Below are positions 8,884-17,351 of a stretch of DNA of 33,428 nt, in pieces. Numbering within the stretch: the first letter of the stretch is position 1; each line of letters opens with the position of its first letter. A model generated the notes under the pieces. The model was given only the letters and a program-made list of their open reading frames with translations, did no database searches and had not been told where the DNA came from. The translations under genes were made by a program, and so were the position numbers. Source of the stretch: Bacteroidales bacterium (GTDB lineage Bacteria > Bacteroidota > Bacteroidia > Bacteroidales > Bacteroidaceae); NCBI GenBank assembly GCA_022788345.1, contig JALFTM010000177.1, forward strand, positions 1 through 33,428. Reading direction: 5' to 3'.

Positions 8884-10233
8884 ATGAACGTATCATTTGA
8901 AAAAAATGGCAACGTAAGCGGTGTTCTCACCATTCAAATTGAGAAAGCCGACTATGCTGACAACGTAAAAAAGTCTCTCAAGAACCTTCGCAAACAGGCT
9001 CAAGTACCCGGTTTCCGTCCGGGTCACGCTCCTGCTGGCTTAGTTGACAAGCGTTTCGGAGCACAGGTAAAGATGGACGAGGTGAACAAGCTCATCAGTG
9101 ACAACCTATTTGGCTATATCCGCGACAACAAGTTGAATATGCTTGGTGAACCTCTCGGTGCTGAAGACCAAGAGCCACAAGACATCGAACAACAAGACGA
9201 TTTTACGTTCAAGTTCGACATCGCTTTGGCACCTGAATTCAAGGCCGAATTAACGGATAAAGACACTGTTGTTTACTACGACATCGAAGTTTCTGACGAG
9301 CAAGTTGAAAACCAAGTGAAGTCTTTGGCACAACAAGCAGGTCGCCCCGAATCATTCGAAGAGTATCAAGAACGTGACATCCTCCGCGGTAAACTCGTTG
9401 AACTCGAAGGTGGAGAAGCTAAAGCAGACGGCATTGTTGTCGAGAAAGCTTCTTTGATGCCAGTTTACTTTGCCGATCAAGAACAGGCAAAGCTCTTTGA
9501 AGGTGCTAAAAAAGATGGCGTTGTAACGTTCAACCTTGCTAAGGCATATGCTGGCCGTGAGGCAGAAGTAGCCACCATCCTCAAGATTGAAAAAGAAGAA
9601 GTGGCCAATCACTCTGGCGACTTTGCTTTCACCATTGACGACATCTCTCGCATCGTTCCTGCCGAACTCAATCAAGAGTTGTTCGACCGCATTTTCGGCG
9701 AAGGTGAAGTAAAAAGCGAAGAAGAGTTCAAGGCACGTATCAAGGAAGAAACAGCTAAGCAATATACAAGCGCCAGCGACTTCCGCTTCTTGCAAGATGC
9801 TCGTGCATACGTAATTGAGAAGATTGGTAAGCTGGAGTTCCCCGATGCTCTTCTCAAGCGTTTGATGCTACAGAACAACCAAGACAAGGGTGCAGAGTTC
9901 GTTGATGAGAATTACGACAAGAGCATTGAAGTGCTCACTTGGCAACTCGTCAAAGAGCAATTGGCTGAAGCCAATGGTGTGAAGGTAGAAGATGCCGATG
10001 TGCGTCGTGCAGCCATGTCTTTTGCTCGTATGCAGTTTGCACAATATGGTATGAACAACATCCCTGAAGAATACTTGGAGCAATATGCAGAGAACCTCCT
10101 CAAGGATCGCAACCAAGTGAACGGTTTTATTGAGCAAGCAGTTGACATGAAGCTCACAGCCGCTTTGAAAGAAGTTGTGAAGCTCGACCATAAGAGCATC
10201 TCTATGGAGGATTTCAACAAGCTCGGTGAATAA
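8884..10233 (+). CDS. tig: Trigger factor
   Basis: A ribosome-associated chaperone that binds nascent chains at the exit tunnel. The 449-residue protein carries the N-terminal ribosome-binding signature GFRPGHAP (43-50). The middle (about 150-240) occupies the place of the FKBP-like PPIase domain but is hard to recognise as one by eye, so isomerase activity should not be assumed. The long helical C-terminal chaperone arms (about 250-449) are rich in charged residues. It has its own promoter-like sequence and a strong terminator directly after the stop, so it is probably monocistronic. Confidence 0.93.
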   Translation: MNVSFEKNGNVSGVLTIQIEKADYADNVKKSLKNLRKQAQVPGFRPGHAPAGLVDKRFGAQVKMDEVNKLISDNLFGYIRDNKLNMLGEPLGAEDQEPQDIEQQDDFTFKFDIALAPEFKAELTDKDTVVYYDIEVSDEQVENQVKSLAQQAGRPESFEEYQERDILRGKLVELEGGEAKADGIVVEKASLMPVYFADQEQAKLFEGAKKDGVVTFNLAKAYAGREAEVATILKIEKEEVANHSGDFAFTIDDISRIVPAELNQELFDRIFGEGEVKSEEEFKARIKEETAKQYTSASDFRFLQDARAYVIEKIGKLEFPDALLKRLMLQNNQDKGAEFVDENYDKSIEVLTWQLVKEQLAEANGVKVEDADVRRAAMSFARMQFAQYGMNNIPEEYLEQYAENLLKDRNQVNGFIEQAVDMKLTAALKEVVKLDHKSISMEDFNKLGE

Positions 10234-10258
10234 TTTCACCATAGCTTCGCTATATATA

Positions 10259-10306
10259 ATTTCGGCGGTCTGTATTATTAAAATACAGACCGCCGAAATC
10301 TTTTTA
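10259..10306 (+). terminator. Strong intrinsic terminator after tig
   Basis: A perfect 18-bp stem with arms ATTTCGGCGGTCTGTATT (10259-10276) and its complement (10282-10299), a 5-nt loop and CTTTTTA after it. It lies 25 nt after the tig stop. It sits between convergent tig and mltF and probably insulates both. Confidence 0.92.
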
Positions 10307-10329
10307 TCGAAACACAGGAAACATTTCCC

Positions 10330-11535
10330 CTACTCCTCCATTTTTTCTAAATCTTCAGGCATATATATTTTGTGGCGACCAGTTTTTGGAGGCGCACCAG
10401 TAGTGGATGTTCCATCCAAAGGCATAGCGTTTGGAGTAGCTGAGACTGCACCGCCATAAGTGCGATAACGTTCCATAATAGCATTGACATATTCGTAAGT
10501 TTGGCTACCTATCATATAACCATACTTAACAACAGGGTCGCGATAGTAGCGTGGCTGTTGAAGCCCCAAAACAAACATGCTCACATCTCCCCACGATGTG
10601 GATTGCTTACCATACTTCTTGGCTAAAGCCATAGCATCGCGAATGTGTCCAGAGCCACCATTATAGGCAGCCAACACGAAACGCAGGCGCTCCTCACCAT
10701 TAGGAATATCCGAGAATTGACTCCCAAGCAAGCGCAAATAGCGCGCACCTCCCATGACATTCTCTCGCGGATCATGCACATTGCTCACCCCCATCGCTGT
10801 GGCCGTAGCTGGCATCAATTGCATCAGCCCTCTCGCCCCAGCCCATGAGACTGCTTGTGGATCAAATGCCGACTCTTGATAGGCTTGAGCTGCTATGAGT
10901 CGCCAATCCCAACCAATCGCACGAGCAGCCTCTTGGAAGAGTGGATCGTAGGTGGATATTTGGCCTTTTTCCCGCGAGATAAATGGCGCATAAACATGGC
11001 GACGCACCAGCATAGACCCAGTGGGTATCTGCTTGGTATGCAACGTTTCCAAGACCTTGCCACCTTGCCACCACAACTCAAGCGCTTCCGAAAGTTCCCT
11101 GCTTTCGCTCCGTACAGCCCACGCAGTATGCTTCTTTGCATCTTGCGCACCTGTTGCTTGAAGCCCTTCCGCTTCGACCATCTTTTTGGGCAAGGGAAAG
11201 ACCACAATGTCAGCGTTACCAGAAACCAGCATCTGCAACATCTCTGTCGTATCATGTGCCACTTCGATGCGCAAGCGCAAGCCTTCGCTCACAGCAAAGT
11301 TACTTATTAGACTATACTCACGCCCCAAAGGGACACCTTGATAGTCGTAATAAGTGTCTGGCCCGCTCAGCGTTGTCACGATAAGCTCCCCTGTCTCTTT
11401 GATTTGAGAGAAGTCCACGCTCTCCGTAGAGCCCGCTTTTTCTTTGGCAAATGCCCCATTTTCCTCTCGCTTTTCAGAATTTCTGCAAGCCGAGAGTAAT
11501 AAAGTTAGGGCCAAAGGGTAAATATATGCTTTCAA
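10330..11535 (-). CDS. mltF: MltF-type membrane-bound lytic murein transglycosylase lipoprotein
   Basis: Cleaves the MurNAc-GlcNAc bond of peptidoglycan with anhydro-muropeptide formation. The 401-residue protein has a lipoprotein signal with lipobox LLSAC (Cys17). An SBP_bac_3-like solute-binding domain (about 45-180) is followed by an SLT domain (about 195-370), the MltF architecture. The catalytic Glu is E221 in AAQAYQESAFDP, followed by the SLT landmarks ARGLMQLMPATA and VLAAYNGGSGH. The tail (about 375-401) is low-complexity Pro/Thr/Gly. It is divergent from the Dabb gene with only 38 bp between the two starts, so the two promoters must overlap. Confidence 0.92.
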   Translation of the reverse strand: MKAYIYPLALTLLLSACRNSEKREENGAFAKEKAGSTESVDFSQIKETGELIVTTLSGPDTYYDYQGVPLGREYSLISNFAVSEGLRLRIEVAHDTTEMLQMLVSGNADIVVFPLPKKMVEAEGLQATGAQDAKKHTAWAVRSESRELSEALELWWQGGKVLETLHTKQIPTGSMLVRRHVYAPFISREKGQISTYDPLFQEAARAIGWDWRLIAAQAYQESAFDPQAVSWAGARGLMQLMPATATAMGVSNVHDPRENVMGGARYLRLLGSQFSDIPNGEERLRFVLAAYNGGSGHIRDAMALAKKYGKQSTSWGDVSMFVLGLQQPRYYRDPVVKYGYMIGSQTYEYVNAIMERYRTYGGAVSATPNAMPLDGTSTTGAPPKTGRHKIYMPEDLEKMEE

Positions 11536-11554
11536 TGTTGTAATTTTGAAAGAG

Positions 11555-11562
11555 CAAAGTTA
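11555..11562 (-). promoter_or_regulatory. Possible -7 element for mltF
   Basis: On the minus strand TAACTTTG matches TAnnTTTG, about 20 nt before the mltF ATG. No good TTTG was found at the expected -33 distance, which would lie inside the Dabb gene. A plus-strand TAATTTTG (11541-11548) in the same 38-bp gap could serve the divergent Dabb operon, also without a clear -33. Confidence 0.35.
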
Positions 11563-11573
11563 CAAACTTATCA

Positions 11574-11867
11574 ATGAAACACATCGTACTTTTCCAACTC
11601 ATTGAAGAAATGAGTGCTGAGGAGCGCAAAAAATTGATGACTCGCTTCAAAGAAGGCATCGAAGCCTTGCCCTTAACAATTCCTGCTATCCAAAGTATAG
11701 AAGTAGGCTTTAACGAAAATCCTGCAGAAAGCTGGGACATGGCTCTCGTAGGTGAGTTTGCCTCCTTGGCCGACATTGAGGCTTACGCCCTACACCCCGA
11801 TCATATCGCAGTGGCACAAACTCTTAAAGGTTTTGTAAAAGGGCGTAGTTGCGTAGACTGCCAATAA
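11574..11867 (+). CDS. Dabb (stress-responsive A/B barrel) family protein
   Basis: A small 97-residue protein with the Dabb ferredoxin-like fold pattern: MKHIVLFQLIEEMS at the start (the usual H-x-V-x-F-x-L strand), a helix EERKKLMTRFKEGIEAL, a second strand SIEVGFNENP, DMALVGEFAS, and the conserved YALHPDHIAVA motif near residues 66-76. Members form dimeric alpha/beta barrels; the reaction is usually unknown. It is the first gene of a tight plus-strand run, with one base between its stop and the next ATG, ending at lptB. The Cys-Val-Asp-Cys C-terminus is unremarked in the family as far as I know. Confidence 0.85.
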   Translation: MKHIVLFQLIEEMSAEERKKLMTRFKEGIEALPLTIPAIQSIEVGFNENPAESWDMALVGEFASLADIEAYALHPDHIAVAQTLKGFVKGRSCVDCQ

Positions 11868-11868
11868 G

Positions 11869-12288
11869 ATGATAGTACCTCACGATTTAGACACATTGAC
11901 CCTTACTTTTCCCACGTTCAGCGATGAACGCGGGCTTCTCTCTGTGGCAGAAGGAGCAGGAGGGGTATCTTTTACGCCCAAAGGGCTACCTTTTATACCG
12001 CAACGCGTATTTTGGCTCTACAACATCCCAACAGAAAAGGAGCGTGGAGGGCATGCCCATCGTTCATGCTGGGAAGCTTTAGTTGCTCTTCAGGGGAGTG
12101 TTGAAGTCACTCTACGTAGTGCAACAGCCGAGCGCACCTTTTTGCTCAATTCTCCAACAAAGGGGATTCTCATTCCTCCTGCCATTTGGTGCGACTTAAA
12201 GCACTTCTCTTCAGATTGTATCTGTCTTTGCATGGCCTCTGAGCCTTACGATGCCACGGGGTATATCACAGAATTCAAAACAGAATGA
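11869..12288 (+). CDS. FdtA/WxcM-like cupin (dTDP-sugar 3,4-ketoisomerase family)
   Basis: A 139-residue single cupin. In the family, FdtA/QdtA isomerise dTDP-4-keto-6-deoxyglucose to the 3-keto sugar used for surface polysaccharides. The family signature is clear: RGLLSVAEG near residue 21, RVFWLYNIPTEKERGGHAH (catalytic His pair in GHAH, 61-64), and ALQGSVEVTL. The usual partner genes (aminotransferase, rmlA/rmlB) are not adjacent. The gene instead overlaps an acyltransferase by 4 bp, and that pairing fits N-acylated amino-sugar synthesis. Family membership is confident; the substrate is inference. Confidence 0.85.
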   Translation: MIVPHDLDTLTLTFPTFSDERGLLSVAEGAGGVSFTPKGLPFIPQRVFWLYNIPTEKERGGHAHRSCWEALVALQGSVEVTLRSATAERTFLLNSPTKGILIPPAIWCDLKHFSSDCICLCMASEPYDATGYITEFKTE

Positions 12289-13277
12289 TTGTTGCGCGCC
12301 GTTATAGTCCTGCCGACAAACCTGCTTGGGATAGGTTTGTCTTCGAATCGCGGGAAGGAACTTTTCTCTTCCAACGCGACTTTATGGACTATCATCAGGA
12401 TCGCTTTACAGATGCGTCACTTATCTGTTTTTCAGGCAAACGATGTGTGGGTATCTTACCTGCTTCTGCGCATAAAGAGGCTCGCTCTATCAAATCGCAT
12501 GGTGGATTAACGTACGGCACACTACTCACCCTGCCCGATGCAAGCGCAGAACTTGTCCGACAGATGTGGGTAGCAATTGCTACGACCTATCGCTCTGAAG
12601 GCTTCGAGCGTATCGAGATAAAACCAACACCACATATCTACCATCGCATCCCTGCAGAAGAAACGCTCTACTGGCTCTTTCGGGCTTCAGCAACGCTCTC
12701 TGCGCGCACGCTCTCTGCAACCATAGATTTGCAACAAGCGGTTTCCTTTACCACCCTGCGTCGGCGAATGCGCAATAAAGCACTTAGAAACAATTTGAGC
12801 CTCCAACATGACAATCGCGAAGGCTGGCAGATGTTTTGGCCCATATTGGAAGAAGCACTTCTTCGCCACAACACATCTCCTGTACATCGTATTACGGAGA
12901 TGGAGCAATTAGCCACTCTTTTCCCAAAAAACATCTCTCTGCACACCGTGCATAAGGAAGGAAATTGCATCGGAGGTTGCGTTCTTTTTCACACACCGCA
13001 AACCATTCATGTTCAATACATCGCTACGAACAGCTGTGGACGGCAATATGGCGCACTTGATTTGCTTTTCGCTCATTTGATAGAGCAGTTTTCAGCACAA
13101 TACCACGCAAGTTCACAAACTTGCCCTCGCTATTTCGATTTCGGTATCTCAACAGAGCGAGGCGGGCAGGTGCTCAATCATGGCTTAATGCACCAAAAAG
13201 AGGGCTTTGGAGGCCGTGCCATTTGCTACGACACTTATCTCGTGGAACTTTCGCAATTAGAAGTTCTTTCTCTTTAA
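12285..13277 (+). CDS. FemAB/GNAT-like acyltransferase
   Basis: A 330-residue protein with two GNAT-like halves, as in FemAB-type acyltransferases. Its start (MIVARRYSPADKPAWDRFVFESREGTFL, cited as a landmark) and SHGGLTYGTLL near residue 72 resemble the FemAB-related family seen next to WxcM cupins in Bacteroidota. The second half carries GNCIGGCVLFHTPQTIHVQYIA and YGALDLLFAHLIE, resembling the acetyl-CoA-binding region. It may acylate a sugar or lipid-linked intermediate made with the preceding cupin; that is inference from the 4-bp overlap (ATGA). lptB begins 30 bp downstream. Confidence 0.72.
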   Translation: MIVARRYSPADKPAWDRFVFESREGTFLFQRDFMDYHQDRFTDASLICFSGKRCVGILPASAHKEARSIKSHGGLTYGTLLTLPDASAELVRQMWVAIATTYRSEGFERIEIKPTPHIYHRIPAEETLYWLFRASATLSARTLSATIDLQQAVSFTTLRRRMRNKALRNNLSLQHDNREGWQMFWPILEEALLRHNTSPVHRITEMEQLATLFPKNISLHTVHKEGNCIGGCVLFHTPQTIHVQYIATNSCGRQYGALDLLFAHLIEQFSAQYHASSQTCPRYFDFGISTERGGQVLNHGLMHQKEGFGGRAICYDTYLVELSQLEVLSL

Positions 13278-13307
13278 CACAACTCTTTTCTTAACATATT
13301 CCCTTTT

Positions 13308-14105
13308 ATGAGCGACAACTTCTCTGAGACTTCAACCACCCTGCGCACCGAGGGTCTCGTAAAGCGCTATGGCAAGCGCACAGTAGTGAACGATGTGGCC
13401 TTTGAAGTGAAGCAAGGCGAAATTGTTGGCCTACTTGGTCCTAATGGTGCAGGCAAGACTACTTCTTTTTATATGACCACAGGATTAGTAGTGCCTAATT
13501 CGGGACATATTTATATGGACAACGAGGAAATCACCAACTATCCTGTCTATAAGCGCGCCAAAGCTGGCATCGGTTATTTGGCACAAGAAGCCTCTGTCTT
13601 CCGCACGATGTCTGTTGAGGATAATATCGCTTCTGTATTGGAAATGACTGGCAAGTCACGCGAATACCAGAAGGATAAACTTGAAAGCCTCATCAGCGAA
13701 TTTCGCTTAGAGAAAGTGCGCAAGAATAACGGCAACCAACTCTCTGGCGGCGAGCGACGACGCACTGAGATTGCTCGTTGCTTGGCCATTGACCCTAAGT
13801 TCATCATGCTAGATGAACCTTTTGCAGGCGTCGACCCTATTGCTGTTGAAGATATTCAATACATCGTATGGAAACTCAAAGACCGCAACATCGGCATCCT
13901 TATCACAGACCATAATGTAGAAGAGACTTTGTGCATTACCGATCGTGCCTATCTTCTTTTTGAAGGGCGCATCCTCTTTCAAGGCACTCCTGAAGAGTTG
14001 GCTGAGAACCAAACAGTGCGTGACAAATACTTGACCAACAGTTTCAAACTGCGCAAAAAAGACTTTCAGCTCCTTGGGCAACTTCGTGAGGAAAGCGAGA
14101 AATAA
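13308..14105 (+). CDS. lptB: LPS export ABC transporter ATPase LptB
   Basis: The cytoplasmic ATPase of the LptB2FG complex, which pulls lipopolysaccharide from the inner membrane into the Lpt bridge. The 265-residue protein has Walker A GPNGAGKTT (44-52), the LptB-typical AGIGYLAQEASVFRTMSVEDN, signature LSGGERRR, Walker B FIMLDEPFAGVDPIAVEDIQ, and the switch His in ITDHNVEETL. The C-terminal extension DKYLTNSFKLRK is LptB-like. Its place after the cupin/acyltransferase pair suggests a surface-glycolipid theme. A bidirectional terminator follows. Confidence 0.95.
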   Translation: MSDNFSETSTTLRTEGLVKRYGKRTVVNDVAFEVKQGEIVGLLGPNGAGKTTSFYMTTGLVVPNSGHIYMDNEEITNYPVYKRAKAGIGYLAQEASVFRTMSVEDNIASVLEMTGKSREYQKDKLESLISEFRLEKVRKNNGNQLSGGERRRTEIARCLAIDPKFIMLDEPFAGVDPIAVEDIQYIVWKLKDRNIGILITDHNVEETLCITDRAYLLFEGRILFQGTPEELAENQTVRDKYLTNSFKLRKKDFQLLGQLREESEK

Positions 14106-14123
14106 ACTCTGTTTATAAACTTG

Positions 14124-14173
14124 TAAAATCTCCGTTCAGTATCCTGCAACAGGTTCACTGAACGGAGATTTTA
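14124..14173. terminator. Bidirectional intrinsic terminator between lptB and acyl-CoA ligase
   Basis: A perfect 17-bp stem with arms TAAAATCTCCGTTCAGT (14124-14140) and its complement (14157-14173). The loop contains a further CCTG/CAGG mini-stem. Both outer ends are T-rich in their own reading direction (ATTTTA), as expected for two convergent genes. Confidence 0.88.
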
Positions 14174-14189
14174 TAGGTGTGCTATTCAA

Positions 14190-15860
14190 CTAAACTTCTT
14201 CGTCGATATAGAGGAAGCGTTTGATACTACGCTTAGGTGTTTTCTCAAACTCGCTTTCCATCATCTTAATAGCAGAGATTTGCTCATAGGCTGGGATTTG
14301 CTTATTCAGTTCATTGCGATTAAACTCCAGCATTTCAAACAGACGCTCTCGGCTTACTGCTTGCTTTTCCGCCTCATCGTAGTCGGGATATATTAGAGCT
14401 ACGAGTTTTTCTCCTTTCTGAATGACCAAACATTCACTTACAAAAGGCATCGCCGAAAGCTTGTCTTCTATTTCTTCAGGATAAATGTTTTGTCCTGAAG
14501 CTCCCAACAACATGTTCTTAGAGCGCCCTTTGAGATAGAGGAAACCGTCTTCATCCAAAAGTCCAAGATCACCCGTGTGATACCATCCGTCACGTAATGT
14601 TTCAGCTGTAGCTTCTTCGTTTTTATAATAGCCCAGCATGACATTCGTGCCACGTACCAACACTTCTCCCACTCCGCTTTGAGGATCTGGATTGTCTATT
14701 CTGATTTCCATACGAGGCACTGCTCTACCGCAACATCCAAGACGGAATTCTTTCCAGTCGACATAGCTGATGATAGGTGCGCATTCCGTAGCACCATAGC
14801 CAACGGTGAAAGGAAAGTTGATGTCCTTCAGAAAGTGCTCTACTTCACTATTGAAAGCAGCGCCACCAATGATAACTTGGTACACATTGCCACCAAATGC
14901 CTCCATGAGTTGCTTGCGAACACGCTCCCGGATACCGCTATTGATGATTGGCACATTCATCAAGAGTTTCATGCCGATGTTCTGTAACTTGGGCAACACT
15001 GACTTCTTGATGATTTTCTCTATAATCAATGGTACAGAGATAATGATATGAGGCTTGATTTCTCCAAAGGCTTGGAAAATAATCTTGGGCGAAGGCACAC
15101 GCGTCAAGTAATAAACATGCGCACCTGCCAAAAACTCAAAGATGAACTCAAAAGCCATGCCATACATATGTGCCATCGGCAACATAGAGATAACTTTGGC
15201 CTTTCCAGAGGGCATTTTATCGCCCAACACCTGTACTGCAAAGTCGTAATTCGACCACAATGCACGGTAAGGAATCAACACGCCCTTAGAGTTGCTCGTT
15301 GTGCCTGAAGTATAGTTGATCAAAGCCACTTCATCTTCCTCGGCATGACGATATGAAATGTGTTCTGGTCGGAAATACTTTGGATACTTCCTTCCAAAAA
15401 ACTCGTTCAGCCTTTCACGCGCTTCTGTCAAGCGTTCTGTTCGGCTGACAAGAAGCGAGAAATCTACAAGACTTACTACGCCTTCCAATTGGGGCATTGC
15501 ATCTGCCACCAATGTAGGCCACACCATATCGCCAGCAAACAGCAATCGCGCCTCTGAGTGATTGACGATATCATGCACTTGCTCGGCCTTAAATTCGTGG
15601 AGAATGGGCACACAGATCGCTCCATAGGTTAGCGTTGCCAAAAAAGCTGTCGCCCAATTCGCACTATTGCGTCCACATAAAGCAATCTTATCGCCGGGAA
15701 CAATTCCTGCATTCTCAAAAAGGATGTGCATCTTCTCAATCTTGCGTGCCACATCCTTATACTGAAACGTAGCTCCTTGATAGTCGGTCAAGGCATCTAA
15801 GTCCCAATGCTTTATAATACTCTGCTCTATGTAATGAATGAAGTCTCTATTCTCTTCCAT
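14190..15860 (-). CDS. AMP-forming acyl-CoA ligase (long-chain fatty acid-CoA ligase family)
   Basis: An adenylate-forming enzyme that activates a carboxylic acid, probably a fatty acid, to acyl-AMP and then acyl-CoA. The 556-residue protein has the P-loop YTSGTTSNSKG (about 183-193), the acyl-pocket region GYGATECAPI, the hinge core YHTGDLGLLDEDGFLYLKGR, the A8-type segment SGQNIYPEEIE and the C-terminal catalytic Lys in KTPKRSIKRF. Substrate chain length cannot be told from motifs; an acyl-ACP synthetase or phospholipid-recycling role is also possible. It converges on lptB across a shared terminator. Confidence 0.88.
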   Translation of the reverse strand: MEENRDFIHYIEQSIIKHWDLDALTDYQGATFQYKDVARKIEKMHILFENAGIVPGDKIALCGRNSANWATAFLATLTYGAICVPILHEFKAEQVHDIVNHSEARLLFAGDMVWPTLVADAMPQLEGVVSLVDFSLLVSRTERLTEARERLNEFFGRKYPKYFRPEHISYRHAEEDEVALINYTSGTTSNSKGVLIPYRALWSNYDFAVQVLGDKMPSGKAKVISMLPMAHMYGMAFEFIFEFLAGAHVYYLTRVPSPKIIFQAFGEIKPHIIISVPLIIEKIIKKSVLPKLQNIGMKLLMNVPIINSGIRERVRKQLMEAFGGNVYQVIIGGAAFNSEVEHFLKDINFPFTVGYGATECAPIISYVDWKEFRLGCCGRAVPRMEIRIDNPDPQSGVGEVLVRGTNVMLGYYKNEEATAETLRDGWYHTGDLGLLDEDGFLYLKGRSKNMLLGASGQNIYPEEIEDKLSAMPFVSECLVIQKGEKLVALIYPDYDEAEKQAVSRERLFEMLEFNRNELNKQIPAYEQISAIKMMESEFEKTPKRSIKRFLYIDEEV

Positions 15861-15929
15861 TATTTATTTTCCATACGAGTTAAGCTAAAAGCCACACAGA
15901 CTCATTCGCTCATTATGTCTTGTTTTGTG

Positions 15930-15937
15930 CAAAGATA
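15930..15937 (-). promoter_or_regulatory. Possible -7 element for the acyl-CoA ligase
   Basis: Minus-strand TATCTTTG matches TAnnTTTG and is followed by the GCA often seen at Bacteroidota starts. The -33 element is not recognisable at 19-21 nt. The implied leader is about 65 nt. Confidence 0.4.
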
Positions 15938-16090
15938 GGCATTTTTCCGTTTCGAAGCACTTCTTTTCCCCTGAAAATGACACCCAAACTTACATATTTA
16001 TATCTTTGCACAACTATTCTTTATGTGCAAATAGGGAAAGAGACATCTTCTACCGACAGCATTGTTTCTCGCATCGTTAGGTCTTCTTCC

Positions 16091-16150
16091 GGGAGGCGCA
16101 AGAAGAAAATTCGGGAGGCGCAACTTGTTTTTTCTTCTTGCGCCTCCCGA
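16091..16150. repeat. 60-bp modular palindromic intergenic element, copy E2
   Basis: Same 60-nt length as E1 and the same outer arms. The order of GGCGCA modules is +, +, -: GGGAGGCGCAAGAAGAAAA, GGGAGGCGCAACTT, then TTTTTTCTTCTTGCGCCTCCC. The outer arms form a perfect 20-bp stem (counting C16090 and G16149) around a 20-nt loop. The central 14 nt point the opposite way to the centre of E1. It lies 158 nt beyond the stop of the DUF6359-like gene and may cap that transcript, though no T-run follows. Confidence 0.85.
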
Positions 16151-16307
16151 AAATACAAATATAGCCTCATGAAACAAAGGTTTATAGACAGCTATATTTC
16201 AATGACTTACAAAAAAGAAACAACTCATAGCGATCAGTGTCCAACCATGGCGAGAAAACGTTTGGTGTCAAACGAACGCTTGATACAGGCATCTTCAAAA
16301 CACACTT

Positions 16308-17318
16308 CTACTCTCGTCTTCTCGTCATAGATGCCTGACGAGAAATCGCCCTCCAAGACGGAGCACGTCCATCTATCACAGCCGTTGAGTCAGAGATAGT
16401 TGGTGGATTTTGAGGTTGAGGAGGACGGGTGCTATCACTGGGCACAGGGTCTATAGGAGTTGCCTTTGAGAGCGTGTCCAAGCGATAGCTCACTATGTTT
16501 GTAATGCCATTAACCCCAAAATAAGTAGTGACCACGCCACTCACGGTCAGTCTCTGCCCTAACAAATTGGGGTGAGCATAAAGGTCCAAAACTATCCGCT
16601 CTTCACTTTTGTCTTTCAAGCGAACGGGCACCATCTTTGCCACATCGGTCTCTGTGGGTGTTGTCGCTAAAAGGAGGTTTGTGGCAGGCTTTTTTGCCTT
16701 TCCCACTACCGCAGAACTTAAAAGACTCCCTCCTAAAGTTCCCACTATGTAACCTCTCAGCGTAACAAATTGGTTGATTTCTAAAGCTAAAAATTGCAGT
16801 GGCGTAATGGTATCGTTCTTTGAAATAGAAGTTGAATCCTCATGCTCTTGTGGCTCTGATGGCGGAAATGGCAATAGTTCTATTTTCTTTGGGTCACGAA
16901 TGCCTTTAATGCCAAAATAAGTTTGCAGTTTTCCATAAACAAAAAGATACTTCCCTAAACGTTCGGGATTTTTTGCCAAGTTCCACGCTTCGTGAAAGAC
17001 ATTGCTCTTATTCAGCCCAACGGCGGTCAGTGTCGTTGCACCTTCCAGCGTAGGCGTATCAGAAAGCAAAAAGTTGGTATTTGCTTCTTCTGGTATCTCA
17101 TTTGACGCAGCTTTCAAGCTTGTTCCCATGCAATAGCCCACGAGATACCCTTTTACGCCAACCATCTCGCCGATGTCTTTGCCCGCAAGCATCGACACTG
17201 TGAGCGTATCTTTCACCACCACTGTAGATGTGTTTGGCACTGTCGGTTCTTCTGTGAGGTCTATTTTGCTACATGCCATCATGCCACAAAGCAGACAGAA
17301 ATAACATAGCGTTCTCAT
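16308..17318 (-). CDS. Lipoprotein with two DUF6359-like (OB-like) domains
   Basis: A 336-residue predicted lipoprotein: hydrophobic start with CGMMAC (Cys16) as a permissive lipobox. Two homologous halves are visible. Repeat 1 (about 38-150) has VGVKGYLVGYCMG, TNFLLSDTP and KYLFVYGKLQTYFGIKGIRD. Repeat 2 (about 170-290) has VTLRGYIVGTLGG, TNLLLATTP and QRLTVSGVVTTYFGVNGITN. The paired GYxVG plus YFGxxGI motifs match the Bacteroidota DUF6359 family as I know it; the function is unknown. The tail is Pro/Ser-rich and ends in Arg-rich residues. It sits 33 bp after hisB, so it is likely co-transcribed with the his genes, though nothing links it to histidine. Confidence 0.75.
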   Translation of the reverse strand: MRTLCYFCLLCGMMACSKIDLTEEPTVPNTSTVVVKDTLTVSMLAGKDIGEMVGVKGYLVGYCMGTSLKAASNEIPEEANTNFLLSDTPTLEGATTLTAVGLNKSNVFHEAWNLAKNPERLGKYLFVYGKLQTYFGIKGIRDPKKIELLPFPPSEPQEHEDSTSISKNDTITPLQFLALEINQFVTLRGYIVGTLGGSLLSSAVVGKAKKPATNLLLATTPTETDVAKMVPVRLKDKSEERIVLDLYAHPNLLGQRLTVSGVVTTYFGVNGITNIVSYRLDTLSKATPIDPVPSDSTRPPQPQNPPTISDSTAVIDGRAPSWRAISRQASMTRRRE

Positions 17319-17351
17319 AAACGTAAAAGGGGAAAGGATATTCGTTCTACA

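Larger units (their letters stand above)
15861..16307. other. Gene-free stretch upstream of the acyl-CoA ligase
   Basis: This 447-bp gap separates the ligase start from the end of the DUF6359-like gene. It holds palindromic element E2 and two possible -7 elements. One is TATCTTTG on the minus strand (15930-15937), about 70 nt before the ligase ATG and without a recognisable -33. The other is TATCTTTG on the plus strand (16001-16008), with nothing convincing downstream. The long open frame across it has no recognisable protein features and runs through the repeat. Confidence 0.6.

Noticed and set aside
15920-16330. 136-codon plus-strand ORF
   Set aside because: It crosses palindromic element E2 and the 3' end of the DUF6359-like gene; translation shows repeat-derived GRRKKK-type sequence.
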